In this document: one piece after another, positions 1-10,811 of the stretch | How positions within the stretch are numbered: the stretch's first letter is position 1 | Layout of the letters: each line of letters opens with the position of its first letter | Assembly (NCBI GenBank): GCA_030248135.1 | Contig: JASANC010002978.1 | Span: 88,217 to 152,216 of the forward strand | Source of the DNA: Theristus sp. LFF4_11 | Taxonomy: Eukaryota; Nematoda; Chromadorea; Monhysterida; Xyalidae | Direction of reading: 5' to 3' | DNA length: 64,000 nt | Program-made: the position numbers and the translations under genes | The notes under the pieces: model-generated | Databases searched by the model: none | What the model was told of the DNA's origin: nothing | The model's input: the letters and a program-made list of their open reading frames with translations, nothing else

Positions 1-1171
1 CGGATCGACGGATTAAGTCAAGCAAGTCAAGTTTGGTACCCTATATTTAGCCCAAAAATTAACCCAATTTTCAAGATCTCCGGAGGCAATAACCCCAGGA
101 AACATTCTTGTTCGACTGTGAAAATGTCGCGGATAAAAATTGAAAAGGCGCACACATGTTGAAAAAATAGAAACAAGAATAAGTAACACTGTTTTCAGAA
201 CAGGGTTGTCGTGTCTACAACGTACGTAAAGAAGTGTGGCGGAATTTTTTCTTCGGCACAGTTTGTAACTTTGCCAGGCCTCTACGTGTGCACAGTAACA
301 AGATTGCAGCATATTGCATATATGCTGATTGCTTCAGGATAGCGAGTAAATTTAGAAAAAAACGCGCGCTGCTCCAAGTCCACCATATAATGCGTGATGC
401 GCTGTCCGCTCGCTCGCGCATCCGCATGATAACAGTAAGCGGCTGTTCAAAACACGGATGGAAACATCGTATCATACTGCCTGTCCATGCCAGATGCGAA
501 ACTTACAGTTCGATTATCAGTCAGTGCCAAATTGGACAATGGTTATTTGCAACAAAAAACTGTTGGTGATTTAAAAAGAAACGACTGAACCGCGAACAGC
601 AACAGCATTTACCTTGCCAGTAGTGGCTGCATTGCATGTGACGACAACATACGTGGACACGTTCGCGTGGCCTGCACATTCGTAGTGCACAACGCTCGTG
701 CTCGAACCTGCAAAGCGACAAACAACGCCCATGACATTCACAATTCTAAGATGGTGTAGTTATGTTATGGTGAGCGTGTCACCTCGCAAGCAGCTTCCAG
801 TATTGAAGCCAGTCACAGTAAATGAACAAAACATTGAAAACACACCAATCCATTGCGCTCGTGGTTTGTTTGCCAGTGCGACTGCTTTCACCGGCTGAGC
901 GTCATTTTTCATTGCAATCACAACATCTTGCGCGACTCCTTCCATGCCGCCACACATGTTCAACAAAAACTTTCCGACAGAGCTCGACGTCTCCATTCTG
1001 AACAATGTTTTAAACCGGTGGTGATTTCTGCGCAATACATGACTTTTACCTATTTATGTACGTGGTCTGGGCCGAGGGTGCTCTTTCCACAAATTTTGCT
1101 CTATTCTCTCGTTACAAATGCTGATCGGTTTGTTGGGGGAAATCATCTCGTGGGCAGGGTTTTTTAATGCA
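1..1171. other. No gene seen
   Basis: Frames are short and without protein-like composition. The first 250 bp belong to the repeat also found at 56096-56560; the remainder looks like ordinary intergenic DNA. Confidence 0.5.
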
Positions 1172-1425
1172 AAGTCCTGCGCGTTTTTTTAAATTTATTT
1201 ATTTGTTTGCGCGCCGGTTCCGGAAACCCTAAGGTACCAAACTCCGGCGGAAACAGGCAATACTGCCCCGAGCCCAATTTGCCCTCGGCTCTGGAGGGAG
1301 TAGACCATCAGATCTTGTTAGGTCACTTTAGTTTCATCATGGTGTGTCTTGTCCGCAGCGAGGTTCGAACTTTCCACCTACTGAACGGCAGGCGAAAGCC
1401 TTACACCTGCGCTACAGACGCGACA
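1172..1425 (-). mobile_element. tRNA-derived SINE
   Basis: Read on the minus strand, the head contains a polymerase III A box (TAGCGCAGGTGT, 1405-1416) and a B box (AGTTCGAACCTC, about 1359-1370) at normal tRNA spacing. These are followed by an unrelated body of about 190 bp and an A-rich tail (AAATAAATAAATTTAAAAAAA type, 1190-1210). This head-body-tail order is diagnostic of a SINE. Target duplications were not identified with confidence. Confidence 0.7.
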
Positions 1426-2138
1426 TGTTGGCGAAAAAATTCCACCATTTTACAAAATTTTCAACCGTTTGCGATAATTGACTACGAATTTTTATGAACA
1501 CTACACAAACAGTCCGTCAGTGCAATAAATGATTAAAACATAAAAAGAAAGAACAAAAAAATAAAACAGTGTCTCTCACACACACAAATAAGACACAAGA
1601 AACAGCTTACGTTCCGCTGTCGTGGGCCAAACTTTCCATTTTGTTTTGACGATCATTCTGGATGATTAAACCAGGTTGACACTCACTCGCAGCAACACCA
1701 ACGGCAATAAAAATGTTGTGTATGAGATGTGCAAACAACACTCTCTCTGCGCCGACCTTCATTTTGATTTCATTCACTAAAATTATCTGGTCGGCTCGGC
1801 GAAGGGTTGGCATAAAAACCCGGTTTTTTCCTGAAAAAAACAAAAAAAACCGGTTTTCCAGAGCGTGGGCGGGGGTGTGATTTGTATACATACTTAAAAG
1901 TGATTTTTTTTTTGATTTCTGATCAGTGGTTGCTTGCAATGAGTCGTTGTAGGTTCCTAATCCTAAACCTAAGCCAAGCCTTTTTTATAAAGTGAAAATG
2001 ATCAATTTTGTTTTTGCATTTTTTCTTTCCTGTGTTAAAGGGCAGGGGCCACCGCTACTGCACATGCACCTGTTTTAATAATGATGCATTACGGGGTACA
2101 CCTCCTGGCGCTTCTTTTTTAAAACGCACGCGCACGTG
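1426..2138. other. Intergenic and old repeat edge
   Basis: No gene. 1940-2000 has GTCGTTGTAGGTTCCTAATC and AAGCCAAGCC motifs shared with 3610-3720, 29150-29190 and 32700-32740. 2040-2138 is the left half of the family VII host sequence. Confidence 0.45.
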
Positions 2139-2841
2139 TAGGGTTGTTAAAAAAACAAAAATCGTCATTTTTTTTTAAATTTTAAAAAAATTTCAAAAAT
2201 CAAAGTTGTGCTAAATCAATCAGGGAGTCCGAAGAACCACATATGATATGCAAGCGCCTCCCGAATGATTCCCGTATGGCGGAACTTTCCAGATTTTGTT
2301 TTGGTGACCTCAATTACCAATTTTCCAAACCGTCACCATGCCTCTTCTTGTGTTTTGACCTCCAAAACGTCACTAATTGTCCCCAGCTAAGCTAATGCTA
2401 AAGTGAAGACAAACATACCGCCTTGAAATTCGATCAATTCTTCTGATGGTGTCGCGACGACACGACACGAAGCAGCAACCAGACAACGTAGCGCTTGCAA
2501 ACGGAGCAGCGAGCACAATCGGACGCTCTGCGAGGCGAATCGTCACCTTATCTGCATCGGAAATGGTAGGCTAAGCTTTGGGACGCTCAAAAACTTCATC
2601 GCAGATGTTGTTGAAGCCTGAAATCAGTCGGTAAAACGGTCCAAAATCGACCGCTAAAGGTTTTACGAGGTATAATCAAAAAAAATTTTTGTTGAACTTT
2701 CAAAAAATTGTGCCAAAATTGAGGTTTTCAGAGCATATTAGAGGAAAATTTTTCGAATTTAAAAAAAAAATCGGCATTTTTGTTTTTTTTAATCACTTTT
2801 TTAAAAAAAAAATTTTTTTTCATTTTTGTTTAACAACCCTA
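2139..2841. mobile_element. hAT-like non-autonomous element, family I (full copy)
   Basis: Terminal inverted repeats TAGGGTTGTTAAA at both ends, flanked by the perfect 8-bp duplication CGCACGTG (2131-2138, 2842-2849). An 8-bp duplication and TAGGG-type termini are hAT hallmarks. 703 bp; no transposase frame. It is inserted into an older element (family VII) whose halves flank it and match 29040-29201 and 31756-31891 in reverse. Confidence 0.85.
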
Positions 2842-3098
2842 CGCACGTGGCATCGGCATGCTCATGCTCATGATCCACTAGCGCGCGTGAACACGCTCCG
2901 CCCCCAACAAGAACTTGTTCAAAACGCAATTGTTCTGACATCTTCCTTCTTGAAAAGGCTTGGCTTAGGTTAGGATTAGGTCAGGATCAGGTTTGACTTA
3001 GGATTAGGCTTTAGGATTAAGATTTGAATCAGGTCTGTTTTAGCAATGTCCGACAACGAACGTGTCAGTTTTTAAAAAAGAAGGGTAACCGGTACACC

Positions 3099-4650
3099 TA
3101 GGGTTAGGGGCGTTGAAAATTTTTATTTTATTTTTTTCGTTTTTTTAAATTTATTATTTTTTTTAATTTAAAAAAAATTTTAAAAATTTTTCTTCTACAG
3201 TATGGCCGAATAAAGGAGGCAGTTCATCAAGGCGGGATTCGTCGCAGACTAGGAGTTGTCTTTTTCAAAAATGCAAACATAATTCCCAATCATGTGTGCA
3301 ACAGGAAAAGAATGAACAGAATAGCGCGGATGATCCATTAGTTAAAAAAACGCGTCAAACTTGGCACACAATTTGATTTCTGAGCGTCTTTTTTCTTACA
3401 TTCAAAATTCGCGCGCTCCTTGAACCCTGAAAAAAGCTGCCATGTTTAATCGGCCATACCGTACTTTGCTCTGAAAATTCGATTTATGGCATAATTTTTT
3501 AAAAGTTCAAACCAAATTTTCTTCCCAACTTCTTTGTGTACTTAGGTAAATGTGCTTTGCCTACATTACTAAACCAAAGCCAAGTTTACAGTCTGTTTTG
3601 TTGTTTAGTTCGGTTTCAATGAAGTCGTTGTAGGTTCCTAATCCTAAGCCCAATCCTAATCCTAATGAAGTCGTTGTAGGTTCCTAATCCTAAACCTAAT
3701 CCTAATCCTAAGTGAAGCCTTTTTAACAAAGTGAAAGTGCCTTGATTGACAGCTTTGTTGAAGGGGTGAAACATTGGGATCAGGGATCAGCTCCAGCTCC
3801 GGTTTAGCTTTGTAGTTTTACGGGTAAATGTCATTATTTGGTTATTTTGACCGACGTACTCCATGTTTTTCGATTTGGATGACTTCTAGAGTCAATTTTT
3901 AGCGTTGAAATGACTTAACTGAATTGAAATATCGTTTCAGAAATCGTTTTCTTGCAACTTAGAAACATGTTTTTCAGTCGGTAGGCCATGAGATGAACAT
4001 GATATCTTGTTGATTGGCGTATGTTATAGGTCTACAATGGAGTTGTGCGATATATTGTTAAACAATTGGAGCGGAGGTGTTGGTTAATACCACATCACAC
4101 GACCGTTTTTCAGATACCCGATAACATGGCCACATGTTAAAACTTGCGTGCTGAGCTAAACTAACGTGTTAAACTTGCGCCCGCAACGTGATCGCGAAAT
4201 CATGGTACGTGTTTTCGATACGATGATTTGAAGAGTGGGCTCTCGCCATGTGGCAGATAGCAAGCTGGTTGAACCTGAAAGTAAGTGTCTTGGGGGGGGG
4301 GGGGCGACCGGGTCGACAGGAGGGGTTGCCGACTTAGCTACAGCAAACAGGAATTTTTGAACACAGTCAAATTTTGGTAATTTTCTAAAGAGGAACAACT
4401 AAGAACGGTTCAATATTCAAGTACACGTCAAAAATTGTCCTGTTTTACTGTTGAAAATGCAACTTTCCCTCTATGAAATGGACATAATTTCAATAAAACA
4501 CGATTTTCGCTCTTATAGTTTTCCGGATCGTTCTGAAAATAGTCTAGCTGAACTCAGCTCGACGAGACGGTTCGAACGAACCTAACTTGTAAAAAAATTA
4601 AAAATTTTTTTTTTAATTTAAAAAAATTGGAATTTTCCCCCCTAACCCTA
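3099..4650. mobile_element. hAT-like non-autonomous element, family II (longest copy)
   Basis: Termini TAGGGTTAGGGG and CCCCTAACCCTA, flanked by the perfect 8-bp duplication GGTACACC. 1552 bp. The short frame 4156-4398 (-) recurs in all four copies and is broken by a variable poly-G run, so it is not a maintained gene. No transposase is visible. The copy carries extra sequence (about 3220-3480 and 3560-3820, with CCTAAT repeats) absent from other copies. Confidence 0.85.
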
Positions 4651-4987
4651 GGTACACCCCCAGAGCACCAGAGACCGTCGGGTGGGGGGGGGGGCAACGT
4701 GCCCCCCGCCCCCCTAAAACCGGGCACCCCCCGAGGGTTAGGGGTAGGGTTGTTAAAAAAACAAAAATCGTCATTTTTGTTTTTTTTTAAAAAGAAAAAT
4801 TAAAAAAAAAATTTCAAAAATCAAAGTTGTGCTAAATCAATTAGGGAGTTCGAAGAACCACATTTGATGTGCAAGCACCTCCGGAATAGGGGTGGTAAAA
4901 AACGTTTTTTTTCAAATCCATGTATATAAAACGGTTTTTTATACCGCGTCCGGTTCTTTATACCCGGTTTTTTTACCGACCCAGTAT

Positions 4988-5076
4988 CATAGTTGTTCCA
5001 GAGCCGTGGGGTTGGGGGGGGGGCCGATATAGATAGCTGGAGCAAATTTTCCAGATAGATAGATAGCGGGAAAATT

Positions 5077-5111
<35 letters not shown>

Positions 5112-5470
5112 ATGTGACTTTGGGGGGGGGGGCGGTCAAAATTTTGAAATTTGATAGATAGATAGCTAAAACGCTAAAATACTATAAAAACAGCAAAATA
5201 ATGCTAAAAATACACTAAAAATCATGTATAAATGCATATTTTACCTAAAATTAGCAAAATTTTCAAGAATTACAAGCAAAAATGTTCAATTTTGATCAAA
5301 AATTGACTCATTTTATGTCTTCGAAGACAATTTTTTTAGATAGATAGCTGGCTGAAAATTTTTTTTAGATAGATAATAGCTGAGCCGAAAAAACCTGTTT
5401 GATAGAGATAGATTCGAAAATTTTTTGGGGGGGGCGGCCCCCCCCCCAGGCCCCCCCTAGAACAACTATG
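4988..5470. mobile_element. hAT-like family IV element (copy 1)
   Basis: Termini CATAGTTGTTC and GAACAACTATG, flanked by the perfect duplication CCCAGTAT. It has long poly-G tracts and GATA repeats near both ends (AGATAGATAG) and an AT-rich centre with repeated GCTAAAA units. It is non-coding and nested in family III. Confidence 0.85.
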
Positions 5471-6025
5471 CCCAGTATTTGAAGAATCTTGTGATTGCGA
5501 CAATTTCTGGTATTCTGATTTTACGCAAACCGCTGAATAATGAGTAAAAGACCACAATTCTAGCCAGAAACTGTATGTGTTTCAATGGAAACGTATTCCA
5601 ATCTTGATTTTAGTTGAATCGGTGGCGCTTAGAGAGAATGCAGCATCAGAAAAATTATCAGATGCGAGTTTAAAACAAAAAACTAACGCAAGACAGATTG
5701 ATATTTGAAACAGCAAGGAATGTGATACATGCAAATCAATTGAACTGACACGATCGAGAGATATGTAACTGCACAACAATTTCACCGCGTTTCTAAATAA
5801 AAGATCACCGAAAGGCAAAAAGAACCACGAACCCGCACAGACGAAAGAAGTGAACCAAGAACAAAATTGAAAGAGCAAAAAAATCAGATGGAGATTCGGG
5901 TCACTATCACCAGTACAACAGCACGACGACATCACCAACAAAACTTTGAGCAATTTCCGAGTTCAAAGACACAAAATTTCAGGAAATTTGACTGAATAAA
6001 TATTAGCCATTCACCCGATTTTTGT

Positions 6026-6235
6026 CTATTCATCATCATCATCATGAGTATCATGAATGCAGCCGTCACCATCATCATCAGTGAAGTCGTCATCAGAGCT
6101 TTCCACACAATTTTCCGATGCAAGCGCAGCAATGTTCTCAGTGGCAGCAGCTGACGCTGCCGACGGGGACTGCGAATCCGTGCTGTCGCAGTTTGACAGC
6201 AACGATTCCGTGCTGTTGCCAGCAACACTTGACAC
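6026..6235 (-). CDS. Acidic Ser/Asp-rich open frame carried inside hAT-like family III element
   Basis: 69-residue frame from ATG: Ser/Thr/Ala-rich first half, then an acidic end (SSDDDFTDDDGDG and a terminal DDDDE). No domain seen. It lies inside a mobile element bounded by perfect 8-bp duplications (4887-6532), so it could be a captured host exon or a remnant of an element-encoded protein. The overlapping plus-strand frames are shadows. Confidence 0.25.
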   Translation of the reverse strand: MSSVAGNSTESLLSNCDSTDSQSPSAASAAATENIAALASENCVESSDDDFTDDDGDGCIHDTHDDDDE

Positions 6236-6820
6236 GGGTCTCAGGGTGCTTTATTTATACCAAGAGCGTGAATTGTGTTCTCCGGAACATCAAGTTATGA
6301 AGTGGCGAAAATGAAAATTGAAATGGATATGCGGAATACAGTGCATTTTGAGTGATTTCAAAAATTGAAGTTTGGGTCCTTCGGCGGTATAAAAAACCGG
6401 AAAAAAACCAAAATTTACGCGGTAAAATATCGGTAATTTATTTTGGCCATTTTTTGGCGCTGGTATAAAAAACCGTTTTTTATACCGTTTTTTATACCGA
6501 AAAAAAACGTTTTTTATACCGACCCACCCCTACTCCGGAATGACTCCCGTATGGCGGAACTTTGGAGATTTTGTTTTGGTGACCTCAATTACCCCTTTTC
6601 CAAACCGTTACCATACCTCTTCTAGTGTTTTGACCCCCAAAACGTCACTAATTGTCCCCATAGGGTTGTTAAACAAAAATGAAATTTAAAAAAAGTGATA
6701 AAAAAAACAAAAATGCCGATTTTTTTTTAAATTCGAAAAATTTTCCTCTAATATGCTCTGAAAACCTCAATTTTGGCACAATTTTTCGAAAGTTCAACAA
6801 AAATTTTCTTTGATTATACC

Positions 6821-7755
6821 TAGGGTTAAAGGCTTTGAAAAAAAATTTTTTTTTTATTTTTTTTCGTTTTTTTTTAATTTGGATTTTTTTTTTCAAACTT
6901 ATTAAAAAAATTTGAAAAATTTTTCTTCTACTTTGCTCTGAAAATTCGATTTATGGCATAATTTTTTGAAAGTTCAAACCAAATTTTCTTCCCAACTTCT
7001 TTGTGTGCTTAGGTACATGTCATTATTTGGTCATTTTGACCGACGTACTCCATGTTTTTCGATTTGGATGACTTTTTCAGTCGGTAGGCCATGAGATGAA
7101 CATGATATTTTGTTGATTGGCGTATGTTATAGGTCTACAATGGAGTTGTGCGATATATTGTTAAACAATTGGAGCGGAGATGTTGGTTAATACCACATCA
7201 CACGACCGTTTTTCAGATACCCGATAACATGGCCACATGTTAAATTAAAACTTGCGTGCTGAGCTAAACTAACGTGTTAAACTTGCGCCCGCAACGTGAT
7301 CGCGAAATCATGGTACGTGTTTTCGATACGATGATTTGAAGAGTGGGCTCTCGCCATGTGGCAGATAGCAAGCTGGTTGAACCTGAAAGTAAGTGTCTTG
7401 GGGGGGGGGCGACCGGGTCGACAGGGGTTGCCGACTTAGCTACAGCAAACAGGAATTTTTGAGCACAGTCAAATTTTGGTAATTTTCTAAAGAGGAACAA
7501 CTAAGAACGGTTCAATATTCAAGTACACGTCGAAAATTGTCCTGTTTTACTGTTGAAAATGCAACTTTCCCTCTATGAAATGGACATAATTTCAATAAAA
7601 CACGATTTTCGCTCTTATAGTTTTCCGGATCGTTCTGAAAATAGTCTAGATGAACTCAGCTCGACGAGACGCTTCGAACAAACCTAACTTGTAAAAAAAT
7701 TTAAAATTTTTTTTTAATTTAAAAAAAAAATCCGGATTTTTTTCCCCTAACCCTA
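6821..7755. mobile_element. hAT-like family II element (short copy)
   Basis: Termini TAGGGTTAAAGG and CCCCTAACCCTA with the perfect duplication ATTATACC on both sides. It lacks about 100 bp of the central region found in other short copies. Nested in family I. Confidence 0.8.
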
Positions 7756-8311
7756 ATTATACCTCGTAAAACCTGTAGCAGTCGATTTTGGGTTGTTTTA
7801 CCGACTGATTTTAGGCTACGACAACATCTGCGCGACAACACAACATTGCAAGCGCTACCTTGTCTGGTTGCTTGCTGCTTCGTGTCGTGTCGTCGCGACA
7901 CCATCAGAAGAATTGATCGAATTTCAAGGCGGTATGTTTGTCTTCACTTTAGCATTAGTTTAGCTGGGGACAATTAGTGACGTTTTGGAGGTCAAAACAC
8001 AAGAAGAGGAATGGTGACGGTTTGGAAAAGGGGTAATTGAGGTCACCAAAACAAAATCTGCAAAGTTCCGCCATACGGGAGTAATTCGGGAGTAGGGTTG
8101 TTAAACAAAAATGAATTTTTTTTTAAAAGTGATTAAAAAAACAAAAATGCCGATTTAAAAAAATTCGAAAAATTTTCTTTTAATATGCTCTGAAAACCTC
8201 AATTTTGGCACAATTTTTCGAAAGTTCAACAAAAATTTTCTTTGATTATACCTCGTAAAACCTTTAGCAGTCGATTTTGGGCCGTTTTACCGACTGATTT
8301 TAGGCTACGAC

Positions 8312-9562
8312 TATAGATGGTATGAATAATTCATTCATCAAATCTGAGTTTGAATAATGAATGACGAATGAATAATATATTATTCAAAAACTATTATTCA
8401 CGTAATTTTTCAAATTATTCATTATTCACTTGAATAATTTGCCGATAGTGAATGATTAATGAATAATGGACGATTGTTGATTGGCTTTTATCTGCAACTT
8501 TCTATTTTTAACCTTAGCACATTGATGTTTTTGTTATCGGATCAATGGCGAAGAGGATCAAGTGCAAATCACCATTTCAATCAAATCAACACTCATCAGA
8601 GTAAACAAAGCGTTTAATTATAATTAAACGCCCTAACTTCTGTTTTTCTTATCGGTTCAGGGTAAAACTGATTGGCGACAACTATTAGGTATACAGGTAA
8701 AACATATCCAAATTTCAGCTCAAACGGATGAACGGTGTAAAAGTTATAGCCGTTTGCATTAAGATAACCCTATCGTAAAAATGTATGTGCAGCATAGATA
8801 GACACAACAACAACAGAAAGAAACATAACACTGTCTCTGTGTGATTATCGCGTGAGGGGAGCATAATTGCTCACATACGTATGTGTGCATGCCACATATA
8901 ATAAAACAACCCCAGGTGTGATTTCCTTTCATTTTGTGTTTGTTGATTTTTCGGTTTTCTGGACAAAAATGGTTGTATCTCGAGTTATATAACACCAATT
9001 TAAACGATTCTTTCACCTTTCCAAACTAAAATGCACTCAGGATTTCAAAAAACGTGTTGAATTTTGCACAGCTAATACGAATTTGCGAATAAAGTGCAGT
9101 GCAACATGCAGATTTCTGGTGGCCCATGGTTGAAATGCGGAAAAACATGATAAACATTTGACGTACTGCATAAACAAACAAAACAAATCAACCGCGAGTT
9201 CATTTTTAGTTTCAGAAATTTGTTTTGGCGCACCACCCGTGGAAATTTACAAGTTGATTTCAGTACGTTCTTTTCAGTGTACATTTTTTGTCACTTTTCA
9301 ATGCTCATGAGGTGTCACTGATGAGGTGTCACAAAGTTGGGTGTTGATTGTTGGTGTTATGGACACCACAATTCTAGCATCTTGTGCAACTTGTTTTTAA
9401 CAAGCCTAGTTTTTTGGTTACATTATTCATTCGTCACCAATAGTACTATTTGAATAATGGACCCATTACTCATTATTCAAAATAGTATTATTCAAATAAT
9501 TTAAAAACCCCATTATTCATTCGTCAACTAATGAATAATGAGCCAATAGTATACCATCTATA
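8312..9562. mobile_element. hAT-like element with TATAGATGGTAT termini
   Basis: Inverted termini TATAGATGGTAT/ATACCATCTATA and the perfect 8-bp duplication GCTACGAC (8304-8311, 9563-9570). The duplication is confirmed by uninterrupted family I copies, which read GGCTACGACAAC here. Subterminal regions are packed with ATTATTCATT/AATGAATAAT palindromic units. 1251 bp with no recognisable protein. Confidence 0.8.
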
Positions 9563-10811
9563 GCTACGACAACATCTGCGATGAAGTTTTTGAGCGTCCC
9601 AAAGCTTGGCCTACCATTTCCGATGCAGATAAGGTGACGATTCGCCTCGCAGAGCGTCCGATTGTGCTCGCTGCTCCGTTTGCAAGCGCTACGTTGTCTG
9701 GTTGCTTGCTGCTTCGTGTCGTGTCGTCGCGACACCATCAGAAGAATTGATCGAATTTCAAGGCGGTATGTTTGTCTTCACTTTAGCATTAGTTTAGCTG
9801 GGGACAATTAGTGACGTTTTGTAGGTCAAAACACAAGAAGAGGCATGGTGACGGTTTGGAAAAGGGGTAATTGAGGTCACCAAAACAAAATCTGCAAATT
9901 TCCGCCATACGGGAGTCATTCGGGAGGCGCTTGCATATCATATGTGGTTCTTCGGACTCCCTGATTGATTTAGCACAACTTTGATTTTTGAAATTAAAAA
10001 AAAAATTAAAAAAAACAAAAATGACGATTTTTGTTTTTTTAACAACCCTATGTCCCCAGCCCAAGTGAAAATACACATACCGGCTTGAAATTCGATCAAT
10101 TCTGATGATGTGTCGCGACGGCAGGACACGAAACGGCAACCAGACAACGTAACGCTTGCAAACGGAGCAGCTCGGACGCTCAAATTTAGATTGCGAGGCA
10201 AATCGTCACCTTATCTGCATCGGAAATGGTAAGCCAACCTTTGGGACGCTCAAAAACTTCATCGCAGATGTTGTTGAAGCCTGAAATCAGTCGGTAAAAC
10301 GGTCCAAAATCGACCGCTAAAGGTTTTACGAGGTAATATCAAAGAAAATTTTTGTTGAACTTTCAAAAAATTGTGCCAAAATTGAGGTTTTCAGAGCATA
10401 TTAGAGGAAAATTTTTCGAATTAAAAAAAATCGGCATTTTTGTTTTTTTAATCATTTTTTTTAAAAAAACAAATTTTGATTTTTGTTTAACAACCCTAAT
10501 TAGGGGGAAAAAAATCCGGATTTTTTTTAAATTAAAAAAAATAAAAATTTTTTCTACAAGTTAGGCTGGTTCGAAGGGCATTGATAAAACCGTCAGAATG
10601 ATCGGATTTTCCTCCTGCATTTTGGAAATTTTTTAATTAATTAAATTGGTAGCAAAAATCAAACTTTTATTTGAAGTTGTTTTGTTGTGGCCCTTGGTTT
10701 GCTGGAATTTTGAAAAAAATACATAAAACTTTTGTGTTTTAGTGAGTGCTTCGACGACGAAACGGCGTTCGTTTTTTCTCTATCAGGCAAGAGCTCGTAA
10801 TTCAGATCATA

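Larger units (their letters stand above)
4887..6532. mobile_element. hAT-like family III element
   Basis: Termini TAGGGGTGG and CCACCCCTA, flanked by the perfect 8-bp duplication CTCCGGAA (4879-4886, 6533-6540), inserted within family I. Subterminal sequence repeats an ACGGTTTTTTATACCG motif. It contains a nested family IV element and an acidic minus-strand frame. Confidence 0.8.
6661..10050. mobile_element. hAT-like family I composite (inverted, carries further insertions)
   Basis: Left end TAGGGTTGTTAAAC at 6661 and right end AACAACCCTA at 10050, flanked by the perfect duplication TGTCCCCA, inserted in the outer family I copy. Inside are family II (6821-7755), a second family I left end at 8093, and a different hAT-like element (8312-9562). 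The second left end has no right end of its own. Confidence 0.75.
4745..10498. mobile_element. hAT-like family I, outermost copy of a nested cluster
   Basis: Left end TAGGGTTGTTAAAA at 4745, right end AACAACCCTA at 10498, with near-perfect 8-bp flanks gttagggg/attagggg. Its own about 700 bp is split by family III (4887-6532) and by an inverted family I composite (6661-10050). It is itself inserted in family II remnants (the text after 10500 matches the reversed right end of family II). Confidence 0.75.

Noticed and set aside
4156..4398. Recurrent frame MFLFRKLPKFDCVQ... in every family II copy
   Set aside because: It spans a variable-length poly-C/G run and changes frame between copies; it is repeat DNA, not a gene.
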